DNA from: Lycocorax pyrrhopterus obiensis
Taxonomy: Eukaryota > Chordata > Aves > Passeriformes > Paradisaeidae
Assembly (NCBI GenBank): GCA_014706295.1
Contig: JACSVZ010000001.1
Location: 39,740,383 to 39,804,382, forward strand
Direction: 5' to 3'
Length of the DNA: 64,000 nucleotides
Part shown: piece by piece, positions 37,919 to 49,990 of the stretch
Numbering within the stretch: position 1 is the first letter of the stretch
How the letters are laid out: each line of letters starts with the position of its first letter
Translations under genes and position numbers: made by a program
Notes under the pieces: model-generated
Told to the model about the DNA's origin: nothing
What the model saw: the letters and a program-made list of their open reading frames with translations, nothing else
Databases searched by the model: none

Positions 37919-37943
37919 TGCTTATGAATATTAATTAATTATT
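37910..37943. promoter_or_regulatory. Tandem GCTTATGAAT pair plus ATTAATTAATTATT homeobox cluster
   Basis: GCTTATGAAT is repeated twice without spacer (37910-37929) and followed by overlapping TTAAT/ATTAA sites. A POU/homeodomain binding cluster is possible; low-complexity chance is the alternative. Confidence 0.25.
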
Positions 37944-40900
37944 CTAGCCCACTTACATGCATATTTGTAAATAGACAGCTATTAGGACAATTAAAATAGC
38001 AAGATGAGTAGCAAAATGGCTTCAGTCTAACAGCTATATAAATACATGTATTTAAGAATACTACTTCTGCCCGTGTTTCTCAGGACAGGCCGTTGTTCGA
38101 CTCCATACGCATGTGGACCTACTTTCCAGCTATTCTCGTTTCACATCTATATTGCAGAATCACTGCAGAGCCACAGGCAGGATGAACCCCATTGTCCTCT
38201 AGACCATTCAAGCTTAGCACAAATGCAGGATCTAGCGATGAGAGCTTTCACACAGCCAATTCTGCGTGCCCAGAAGTTCAGCTCAGCTTTTTCATCCCAA
38301 ACAATGGGGAAGCAAGGGGGATAGCCTAATATTTTATCCTCTGTTTTGCCTACGTAGTCTTTGTCCACCAGTGTTTTGTGGCATGAAAGGTGAACCTCTT
38401 TCATGTAATAGCTTTCAAAAAGCCTTCCTCTTCTAGACAAGGCAATGATGAGTTAGAGTCACTGTTTGCCATTATACTGATCTGCTTTTCAAATAAAGAT
38501 GCTTTTTCTATCATCTAAATAACTTGTTCTGCTCTTCCTATGTCTTCCCACACCATGGCACACAACCTCTGAGACAAATATAAGACAAAATTCTGAAAAT
38601 TTGTTTTTCTGCTGTCCTGTTTCCTAGGCATCCCCCCCACCTCCCTTCAAGCTTTGCTTGTACTTTTTTCACTGCTTGTAGTCAAACAAGTTATTGAAAT
38701 GTTTTTGTTTGTTTTTTGCTGTTTCCCTCCCTCACCTTCAGTCGATGTTTGTAAAGCATTTAACACTACACCAGGCGGGTTAATTTACTGCACTGGTAAA
38801 ACAGGCTATTTGGAGTGGCTCGCAACACTGACATGTTTTCAGCTTGAAAATCAGATGTCTCCATCCCAAAGGAAAGAATTCTTGCCAAAGCTTTGTTTAT
38901 ATCGATGCCAGGTGCAATCTGGCCCAACAGTGGTAATGACATATGAACACTAAACAGTTTGTAAAAAACATACTTCAAAATGAAATCTGAATCCTGTCTA
39001 TAAAGACCCAGGTAAAGGTCTTACTAAGAATTTGCCTGGTGTAGAAAAGCATTTCTTTGTAGAAACATTAATTTGGCTTCTGGGCTCCCTTTAGTGTTAT
39101 TAGTGGCCTCTGATTTCAGTTTTTTCATTACGGTTTGTTTTTCTTTTGCTTCTGGTTGAGTTTTCAAAGCCAGAGGTTTATTGTGTAAAAATATTTTAAC
39201 AAAAATTACTGTAATTACTGTATTTAGTATTTTATTTTGTGCATGGCTTTTGCATGTACAATTAACAAAATAAACCTTTTCTTTTTTTGCATCACAGAGA
39301 GCAACCCTGACCTGGTGAAAATTAGAAATACTGCAATGCAAAGCATACTGCAGCACCTTTTGAAAGGGAATTGCCAGAATTTAATTGCATCCTCCTCTTC
39401 TTAAACAAGTTCGAAATAGGCTTTCATACCTAGAGGCGATTTTTTGGTTACTGGTAAGTTAAACCTGTGTAAGAGTCCTGACCCTTAGATGAAGTAACTC
39501 CCTGCCCATAGTGTGAAAGCATCAGAAACCCTGGTAGGCTGCAAATTGCATATGCTTGTCTGATCTCTGTGATGGTCGCATCCTTCACAAACTTACGGTC
39601 AGATGAAACCATGGAAAGCAGAGGTGGGTAGACACACTGAGAGGTTTTTAAAATGTGCCCAGACTTTGTTTGCAAATCTGTATTAAATTGACACTCCCAC
39701 TAAACCAGCAGCCATTTAAAGATCTGGCCCTAAAAAATTTATGCAGTGATCATATTCTTCTCTCTTCAGAGGGTCAGCATTAAAACCATTGCTGCTGTCA
39801 GTACGTGTGCTGCTGTAAGGAAGGTGCCCAGTGTGATCTACGTATCCTATAGGCATAGAGCAAATCACTTCCTCAAAGAGTAAACCAAAAAAAAGCTAGA
39901 GAACAACAGCAATAAGAGACTATTTGACAAAAACCTATTCATGTGCAGAACCCATTACCTCACCACATACCTAAGCGTGAGGCAGCGGCTTTGGGTTTTG
40001 TCTTAAGAAGAACGCTGAGGGAAATTTTCAGGATGCTTTTCCCATGTGTTTGAAGTAAAATCAGGAGATCAGTATGCCTTTAAAATGAGAGATAAGCCTC
40101 TTAATACTTTAACTCAAACTTCACAAATCATGATTTTTGAATCAGTGCCTCAGCAGTAAAGGAAAGACTCAGATTTGCAGATGGCAAGTCGCTTGCTGCA
40201 ATCTGAAAGGGTCTATACTATAATGGCAAAAAATATGACTATATACACTTTCTTCCTCTGTCCATCTGCCACTGTTATAGTCTAGTGTGGGGGTGATTTT
40301 ATTTAAATTTGGACTGTTTGCAGGCTGATTTCTCATTTCTGCAATCATTAGGTTTGTCACAAAAAGAGTAAATAGATTTTTAAAAAAAACCCCAACTGCT
40401 GCCTTGGTGCTGTGCACATTAAATAGTGAAATCGTTGCTATAGACTTCCACAGAAAAAACCTGCATACATCTGCTGCTGGTCTGCATGGTATCTCATTCA
40501 GTGACTGTGTATGTACATATATACATGGAGGGAATCTTTGGGAATCTTCTTAATTTTTGCAAGTATTTTCTGAAACGGAAGATGCAGAATCTTCTGGTGG
40601 TAATGACCAGACAGACCAAGAATAACAGAAGAGAAATACATTAATAATAGAAAATGAGTAATGCAAATAGATATTTAATTTATTAATATTTAAAGGTCAT
40701 AGGAAGAGTCATCTTGTTTTACTCACTTCATCCAGGGACATTACACAGTAGCAGCCCTGTGAGCTAGTTTCCCCCCCACTAATAAGAAAAAAGGTCAATG
40801 GACAGAGGTATGTATTTATCAAGACATAGAGACATTGAAAAGCTGTCAGGAACCATGACTGCAAATATCAGATAATTCACCTTTCTCCTTGCTCAAGACT

Positions 40901-43562
40901 TGCCACGAACAGGACATACAAATGGATTTTTGTTTGCTTGTTTTTCAGAGGGAGTGGATTTGCCTAGAAAAATCCTTTGTGCTTTTTGCCATCAAACCCT
41001 CATCATTGCAGGGACCACTTGATAGATCTGCCTCCTGGAGTTGTGGTCCTCATGGACAAATGCCCCCAGCCCAGACTGGCCCCCTGTGCTTTCCTCATGC
41101 CCTTGGCTCCCAGTGGCACTGGTGCACCAAGGCGGTGCCCCCGGGGCTCTGCAGAGTCACCCCCCAGCACATCCCACTCCCCAGAAGGCAAGCTGGCGAC
41201 TGCAGGGAACAGAAACAGCTGTCTAAAGCTGCCAGCTCTGCCAGGCTGATGGCAAAGGAATTGCATCAAATAAGGGAAACTGGCTCCTTGACATGTTATG
41301 TTTTTAAAATGGCCTGTGATGTTACAGGGTAAGTTGTTTTAGGTCATTAGTTCAGGGGGTCTGAAAAAATAATATCTGAAGATAGACTTTTAAAAGGATT
41401 CACTTTAAATAGCTTATTCTGTGACAATGAAAAAATATCAAACTAAAATTATTGCAGGACGCTGATTCCCGTCTCTTTTGCTCTGCAGAAGTGTCAGTGT
41501 GCAAGATGGAAACTCAAGCCCACTGGGACAGTAAATATTTTGGATCTGTGTTTTTTGCAAGATGGAAGAAAACAAAGCAGCTACCAACAAGGTTTCATCC
41601 TGCTCTGAGTCCCATGGCAACGCCACCAGTGAAGAGGGAAGATGAGCTCGTCCCATTGCTCAGCAGTACCTTGTAAAGTATACATGGAGGTATCAGTCAT
41701 GTGCTTGGCCTAAATACTAAAGAAATTTAGCTGTCTTTTGTATGGTCCACCTTATATATTTTTTGGCTTTCTTTCTTGTTTTTCCTTTTAAATTTAAAAG
41801 GAACTTTGATTTTATTACAGTTTGCATTCAATATTTGTCTTCCATTAAGATGGTATTGATATAATTCGGCATGCATGTTGTTCTAAAGTCACTGAAAACA
41901 ATGGTAAAGAGCACTAAAGAACATTATTTGCTGTGGATCTGAAAATTTATAAACATTAATGTATTTGTTTAATATAAGAAAATGAATAGGCGGGTCACAT
42001 TTTGCTGCACAGTTCTGAAATTTGGCTCTTTGTCTAAAGCTGATGTAAAAAATAAATGGGTTTTAAGCTATGTAAAGTTTAAACTATCCAGCATCTTTGT
42101 CACTTATTCCATGTCAAGTGGGTATAGAATGTAGTGGTTGTGATAAGGAGGCTTTTCACATCCATTTCTACCAGTAGTAACCCAAGACGCAGAGGGGGGT
42201 GAAGAACAAGGGTCATATTTATAATCTGGAATGCTGCAAAATGTATCTCTTCAAGTTTTCAGCTGAACTGAGATATTTATCTTAACAAGATCTAATTAGA
42301 CCTAATTTCCATAGCATATAAATTATTTTCCTCATTAGAGTAGCTAATGCCATGTTCAGATATCATGGCAATCAAGCTTGCGATTTCTGGAAAAACTGGT
42401 TAGAAGGCTTAGTATTAAGTGTATTTCCAACTGTGAAATTTATCCTTCTGAGCAATGCCTCCCAGTTTACTCACTTTGTTCCAGGATTCTTTGCAGCATA
42501 TGGCCACTGGAACCCATTAAATAACACAAAGTAAGACAGGCAGCGATGAGTCAAAAATAGCTGCACTAGTGAATCGCCTTTCAAAATTCTGTCTCTAACA
42601 AGAAAAATAATGAAGAATAAGACATGCAATTAGAAGAAATTAAGGTCAATTTTCAAGCCGGGTTGCCTACATGGTGGTTTCGAAATCCACGTTAGGCACC
42701 TCAAATAAAAGCAGTCTGACCGAACACCTGCAGCTCTTGGCAATGCACTCGTGCGTAGAAGGCAGCCAGGCAATTCTTGCACTCAGAGTCTCTACTCTTG
42801 ATTTTATTTTCTCCAGTTCCTAAACCTCCTAAAAGTCTGGGTCCTAATCACTAGGTTTAACATGTTCCTTTTTCCTGCTAAGGAAGATACCCAGTGCTTC
42901 CAGTGCAGGGCCATATGTGTGCCATATACTTGTTGGACAAGTCCCATTCGCTCAGCATGAGAGTGAAGGCACTTTTTCCATTACAGGAGCTTGTTGCATT
43001 GTATTTGGCCAAATGCGTTGTCACAATATACTTGGATTCCTTGCATCCAGCCTGAGTCATCTAAAAGTTTGGTGTCTGCTCTAAGGTTTTTTCTAGAGGT
43101 TTTGTTATAGAGATCAGTATGTCTGGAAGGAGATTTATCTTCTAGAGTGGCTGCCTGAGGCATTCAGATTATTTGTCTTTGGAGGCATCCAGCTCCCTCA
43201 GCTGAAGCACCTTCTTCCTAGAGAGCTACAACAGGCAAGCTGCCTCTCACCTCAGTGTTTTTGGGGCTGGTGTCTCCTATCCCAGATGAGACACACAGCA
43301 TTTTGCTAATATGCAAGGCTGAGGTAGACACCTCTGCTGCTATAAGAATATTACACTAGCAGGGGGTCTGAGCTCAATGTATGGTTATACTGACATGCTG
43401 CATGGCTGAGGGCAGCTTCCATTCACAGCTACACCCTAACCAAACATTTATTTATTTCCTCTCATTTAAAATACATCTAGTGCTCTGAATGAGTGCACCT
43501 TGAATGAGGCACAGGAAGCAAGCAAGTTTCTGAATAAATGGAATTCTTTGCTTGATGCTTTT

Positions 43563-43595
43563 TCATAGAGTCACAAAATGGTTTTGAAGCTTTGT
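43563..43595 (-). mobile_element. Possible extreme 3' tip of a CR1 LINE
   Basis: TCATAGAGTCACAAAATGGTTTTG on the plus strand resembles the reverse complement of the CR1 terminus, but the similarity stops after about 25-30 bp, so this is uncertain. Confidence 0.35.
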
Positions 43596-45064
43596 AGTTA
43601 TTATTATTTGGTTATGTTTGTATCCAACTCCCTTCATTTACAAATAAAAAGATGCTTCATCTGGCCATCCAAATAATATACTCAAACAAAATATCCCAGG
43701 AAATAAACAACTGTGCTCTTCTGACCTGTGTTATGAACAATAAAAAGTTACCTAAGAGTCCAGAGAATGTACATACTGTGTCTGTTCCCTTACACCTAAG
43801 CACGTCTATGAATTTAATGGGCATATTTAGGTACTGTGCAGGTAGGAATCCAGCCACATTTCTCCTAACTGATTTGAAATTATATGGACAGTAACGGTGC
43901 CAGAAGACAATTTAGCTTGCTCTTTCATACTGAGCTGAAGTTGTTTGGTTTTCTTAAAAGAAATTAAACTGATAATTGTCACTACAGTAAGTAAATATGT
44001 CTGAATACATGCAGAAAGCAGATCTATTGGGTAAGAAGGTTACAGAATCTCATTTTGTGGTCCATCTGCTCCCTCTTTACTTCCCAAGCCAACAGACACT
44101 AATCTGGGATGAAGAAACTGACAGGACATGGGGGAGGAGTAGACGGTCATGATTCCTGCATGTTTCAGCTTTTTGATATATGTGCTCATGCCATTGTGAT
44201 ATAATAGAAGGAAAATAACGCAGTGGAGTCAGGAGGACAATTCAAACAATTATGCATTGCAGCAGCATTTTACTGTGCAAGACTTTCTCACATATTCAGT
44301 GCAATTTACATATTTTACCACTGAGATCTGAGCACTCAAAATTAATGTTCAAGGGGAAAAAGATGCATTGCTGGAAAAGATTGTTAAGCAGATCATAAGC
44401 TGAAATAAACAGTAAGATAATCAGATTGAGTTAAGAAAAGTGTCCAGTGTACTCCTCCTGGATTTTTTCCTAATTTGCATCTATGTTGATGGTCTCGGAG
44501 AAAATGTGAACATCACCCTAGAAAAAAATTTCTAGTGGCCGTGACATGAAATAAAATCAAAAGCAGTTCAAGAGGATGAGAATTAAATAAAGAAGAGATA
44601 ATGATAAAAACAAAATTCAAAGCCACAGACCATGAGTGTGAAAGACAAAGCTGAAGTGGCAGTGTGGCTAATGAGGGATGAGAATGAGAGAGGAATGTGC
44701 TATATGACTGTGCAGTAATCAAGAAAAGGGCCAATGGAGCTGTATCATGTCACGTCCATCTCTGCACAGCTCAGCAACAACAGCACTGCCAGTTTTTGCT
44801 TCTAATTCTGGTCACTTTGTCATCAGAAAGACCATATGAATAGAAATAACTTCCTATGGAAGCAAGAAGGAGCAAAGTAAAAAAAAAAGAGATTAAAAGA
44901 GATAAATACATGTCATTTGGTTTAACTATAATCAAGACGCAAGGCATGTACAAATAATTTAAGCATGTGAACACTTCACTAAAAGTGGTAAGTTCTTGAA
45001 CGTAATAAAAGAGAAGCATCACTAGCATTTTTGATAAGTACTGTGAAGAAGTTACAGGAAACCA

Positions 45065-45165
45065 AAGCTGTTGTCAGCGGGGAAGCGTGCCTAATGATTA
45101 AAGCACCTAATCCAAGATTTAAAAATAATTTCGACCACATGATGGGAAGCATTGATGCAACATAA
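45065..45165 (+). repeat. Possible old tRNA-derived SINE fragment
   Basis: GCGTGCCTAATGATTAAAGC resembles the A-box part of MIR-type SINEs (CCTAGTGGTTAAAGCAC). The B box is degraded beyond confidence. Confidence 0.25.
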
Positions 45166-48100
45166 GGTCCCTCTGCCAGGTGAAGGCTGTTCAAAATTTC
45201 TAAAAGGGTAACTTTGGCCCAGATCAGAGGCTGTGGGTGTGAACAAAAATGACTGTATTTCCCTCAACTAACCATGGATTTCTCACAGATTTCTTCTTAT
45301 TCCCTTTCCATTCCCACCCCTCCAAAGCCACCTGGTTGTCCCTTGGATGTGGTTACCCTCCTTTATGTGCAGGGCCATGATGATTCATGAGGAGAGTGGC
45401 TTAACTTTGATGCTTTTTTTTCCACTACAGAACAACTGAACTGACTGAATTGCTCTCAAGACCACACCAAGCAGTAGCAGAGCGCTGTCAATCACCAGTG
45501 TCAGGTCTCTGCTGGTGGCCCCAACCAAACACCAGGATTTGGTCATGGCACTTAATGCACTGAGGTTGTGAAGGCAGCAGCCATGCAGGGGCAACCAGGG
45601 GGAGCTCAGGACACAGCCATGCACATGTCACATGGATACTTTAGGGCACTGGAGCAGTAGGTAGTCAATGAAAAGCTTTGAGCTAAACCTATGACATGGT
45701 CAAGGGCAATGACAGAAATTCAAGGTCAGCTGTACAAGAAACTTGCCTGTGTCCAAAGAAGGACACAGACAACTGTAAATGCAACAGGAGGTTCCCTGGA
45801 GAAGCCATCAGCCTTTAACTAAGGACAATTCAGTTCTTTCCATGAGAGGTTAATGACCACACCATAGATGGAGAAGAGATGACTAGAAGGAACCTCTTTG
45901 AAGATTTGTTTTCCAAAGATAGCCAGAAGTTGGCTTCACTTCTATGTCCCTTGGTGTGAAAGCAATGTTTGGAGGGTCTTTGTTTCATGCTATTTTCTGG
46001 GCATGCTGAGAAGTATTGGGCAAAAGGGTAACTTTTTGCAGGTCCATTCTCTCTCACACACATATACATACCTATACAGCTGCCTGAGTCTTGCATATCC
46101 CAAACAGCCTTGGCCCTGACACAGGGCCTAAACCTTCCATGGCTTAAGGACTTTCTCTTTATGGGCTTGCTCTCGCTAGGATTAATGTATATGAATGACA
46201 TGATATTGATTTTGTGAGAGCCAGGAGTTTTACACAGCAAAGCCTATACATAATTACAGATCTTCCTCTGAACTTCATCTAATGCATCAGGATTTATAAA
46301 AATCAAACTTGAACTTGAGATAACAAAAGAGATTCCCAGCACAGCAAGCTTTTCCAGACAAACCTGCCCAGAACTCTTCTCTTATGGTTTAATGTACTGC
46401 AGGCACAGTATGCAATCACGAAATAAGGATATGCTTGGCATGAGCCAAGATGCTCATTCGTCAGCCTAGAATAGCATGGATCCAAGTCACATCCTCCGGT
46501 CTGTGTGACGCCTTCAAATGGTCAGAGTCATCACCAAAAAGTCAATCTAAGCTCTTTCTCCTCACTTTCTTGTATTTTGGAAGCCGGTCTTGATGCATTC
46601 ATCTTTCACAGAGGCTGTCAAAAATTCTCTGTTCCCAGGAGTAAGAAGAAAATAACTTTCTCCTTCTACCTACACTGGATCAGGGATCCTTGGAGTGGCA
46701 GGCCCTTTGTGATTAACAGTCCTTGACTGGATTACTTCATGAATATACTCTGCTGCTTTTTGACTGATGTTCATTTCCACACTATCAAAAGGAAAACGAG
46801 TCTAACTATTCATTGTATGAAACAGAGCTGCTTTTCGATTTGCTTGGAACGTGCCACTTGATAATTTTTCCTGTTTGAAGCATCTTTGCATCCGCAGACA
46901 AAGGCAGACAACTCAAGGACACAGCTGGTCCTACAGGCTCTAGAGAAACCCTGGGAACAAAACCAGGGCTGCAGAGTTGAGAGAAGACTCCACAGAGTGA
47001 ACGTGCAAAACCAGACTTGGCAGAGAAAGCCACCATGAGCATGGAGCACAGCCAGGCTTCAGTGAGAGCCTCAGCGGAAAATGCAGAGGCCTTTGTCCAG
47101 AACATAACTAGCAGAGGTCAGCTAATGAATAATACAGTAACAACACTTTCTCCTCCTCTAAATCCCATGTCCAGCCTTTAGATCCCATCTCTTGATGCAG
47201 CTGGAAAGGCAATGCAAGCGAAGACTACTTTGACAACTCATGTGTCTATCACCTGTGGGAAGAGACGGCCAACAGGTCTGCTGGCTTTCACTTTGCAGCC
47301 CTGAATGTTTGGTAGTGAAGCAGAGAAGGCTATGCAATCACCAGCTTCCAGGTGGCCATGGCAGAGGTTTTTTTCCCTCTTTGCAACGGAGTTCTTCAGC
47401 TATGAATGTGGTCCTTCTCATCCTACAGCGCTTGCATTGCTGCTAAGTCCTCACTGCTGCTGTTGGACCCCCCGCCTCTCCCCCTCCTGCAGGACAGACA
47501 CTGGAGTGCTCTGTAATTCCAGATCCTCCTGCAGTCTGGCTCTCCCCTGCATGGTCTGGATGGCACAGGAGATGGTACTCATGGCTGGAGACTCCACGCA
47601 CAGCTCTGATCCCCTTTATAGGGTCTTTGTTGTCTCCCAGCACATGCTCCTGTATTGTGTGAGCTGCTGACAATCAAACAGCATCCTGGAAATGGCAGTT
47701 TCTGTGGCAGGTTATCTGATGTGGTGGCCAGTGACCCACACTGCAGGGGGTGGGAAAGCCAAATGCAACGGGGCAGGGGATGCTGTGCACCAGACCTATA
47801 TCCAACACTGGCAAAAACCTGTCCCACGTGCCCTGCCCTGCTCAGTGGAGGTACCTGATCTGGGGCCCCATAAGACTCAGCAGTGCATCAGATCATGTAG
47901 CACCCCCCTGGGACTGACTGGTTTGGGAAGGAGCTGGCTACCGGAGTGGTGAGACTTGACATGTGGCTTGCAAATGGAAAGGAACTAAACCTCTGTCATC
48001 TGCTTCTACTTGATTCACTGAAAATTCCTTTCTGGGGGAGTTAAAAAAAAATGTCTTCCTCTAAACTTAAGATCTGGGTTTGGAGCTCATGAAATACTTC

Positions 48101-49068
48101 AGTCTGTATAGGGACTTAAAGACTAAACAAAACCAAAAGCTCTGGAGAAATTCATATTCTATGTCTCTGCACATCCATCTTGGGATCCCATTTTTTGATA
48201 TACCCAAGCATTAGGTGAAATCACAACTTGTGGCTCTTCTTCTACCTTCACTCAACCACTTGCTACTGCATATCTTGGTTCAAATTCAGGTATCTGTCCT
48301 GAAAACAGGATCCACGATTTCTAAAACCCAGGCAAGTCAAAGCACTGTAAGGATTTACTGCTCATGTTAAATTACCAGATGCAGTAACTTCTTAAGAAGG
48401 GAGCAAGGCCAGCCAAAATTACATAGGTGGGCAGGTTGAAGGAGCTAAGTAATCCATCCCAACTGAGCAGACCTAGAAGGAACTGCTGCCAACCATACAT
48501 GTAAGAGAAAACACTTGTTGTAAAACGCACCCTGAACACAGTTACAAACAGAATTAACATGAAAATATGGATGTTTGGATGAATGAATTAAAAGCAATGG
48601 CAATTTTGATTGGTTCATAAAAAATGCAATTAATTTTTTTTCTGCAGATAAATCAAAATACACAATTTGTAAAGGATAACCCAATTCACCCTATATGTTT
48701 TAGGTCCAATATATTTAGCAAAAGCCAAATTTAAGAGATTTAAATGAACCTTTGCAGAAGTGTCGAAGAAGAACCCAGCCCTCTTGATTCCAGACCATGC
48801 AGGGGCTAGTACTGTCCTCTGTCTGGCACCAGACTTCCATCCTTCCCACCAAAATAACATTTGCTTACTAATGTCTCTTTCTCCGAAAGGTGTAAATGGG
48901 CCCTTGTTTGAGCTCATCACAGATTCAGCTATGTTCTTTTATCTCCAGTAATCTGGAGATTTTTTTCCCTGCAGATAGTTTCTGTGTTCCACTCGCTGCT
49001 ATTTGCTAGAGAAAGACTCTTGGGCTTTTTGCCCTTTGTATTTCCTCTCTTCTTTCATGTGGAGAAGA

Positions 49069-49130
49069 CTGCCAATGTGGGATTTGCAAACTGCTGCCAA
49101 TATGGGATTTGTGCTGCTGCGGCTGCCAAT
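49069..49130. repeat. Imperfect 25-bp tandem duplication
   Basis: CTGCCAATGTGGGATTTG (49069-49086) recurs with one mismatch at 49094-49111, and the first eight bases recur again at 49123-49130. Confidence 0.8.
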
Positions 49131-49956
49131 CTTTAATTTAGCATATGTATAAAGCTAATTTTTGGACACGATGCTAGTGCCTGGCATCTCTGCAGGAGTC
49201 AGCCAGGTTGTAATGTTTGTATTGTACTGCACTATAAAAAACAATAAAAAGAAAATATAAAGGAAAAAGCCTTTTATCTCTAGCTTTATAGCTACAGCTA
49301 TGGTCTAAATACTTGTATTCTCCCTCTGCATCTAAAATTCACTTCCTCCTTTCTGTGCCATAGCCCTTTCTTTTAGATTTGCAGTTTGCGTTGCCTGTAG
49401 TAGGAGCCAATGATAGGCTCCTGCTCCCTACTGAGAATATCTTCATATTAAAATGTATAAATTCAACTCTTTAGAGGGAGAAAAAAAGACTAGTTTCCCT
49501 TTAATTATATTTAAAATACACAGTCACATGTGGGCTAAGAAATATTTTCTCTTAAAAAAAAATCGTAATACAGAGAACCAGAGGAAAAAAAAATTAATCA
49601 TTCAGGAAACATCTTTCTTATGGAAAACATAAGCTTGACTACCCTTCCTTGGCAAGGACATCTACTGTTTGGGAGGATGTTCCTGCAGTGAATTCTCTAA
49701 AATACGGCAGTGCCATTCTGGCCACTCAGTGGGAGTGTGAGTGAGACGAACTCCAGCTCCAGTAGCCCCCATTTGGAGGACCCCATGCAGCTCCAGGGAG
49801 CTCCTTGGTCAGGCCTGGAAGCAGGCAAAGGGAAAAGCTTCTGGGGAAGCCAAGGCCGCAGGATGGGCAGAGGGAAACAGCTTTATGCTGCCCCATGATG
49901 GTGGCTGTAGCAGGACAAAGGCTGTAATAGAACCACAGTTCTCAGTGGTCCTAGAC

Positions 49957-49990
49957 GGATTTATAGGAAGAGATGGATTCATAGGAAGAG
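49957..49990. repeat. 18-bp period tandem repeat, two copies
   Basis: GGATTTATAGGAAGAG (49957-49972) and GGATTCATAGGAAGAG (49975-49990) differ by one base. The plus-strand frame through them would read DGFIGR twice, but that frame has no other support as coding. Confidence 0.85.

Noticed and set aside
40889..41332. 147-codon plus-strand frame in a GC-rich patch.
   Set aside because: Unrecognised product, with several alternative frames open on both strands; looks compositional.
47305..47670. 121-codon plus-strand frame near 47.3-47.7 kb.
   Set aside because: Cys/Ser-rich translation typical of antisense or random GC-rich DNA; no homologue recognised.
48280..48310. GGTTCAAATTC as a possible tRNA B box.
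   Set aside because: No A box or cloverleaf could be placed around it.
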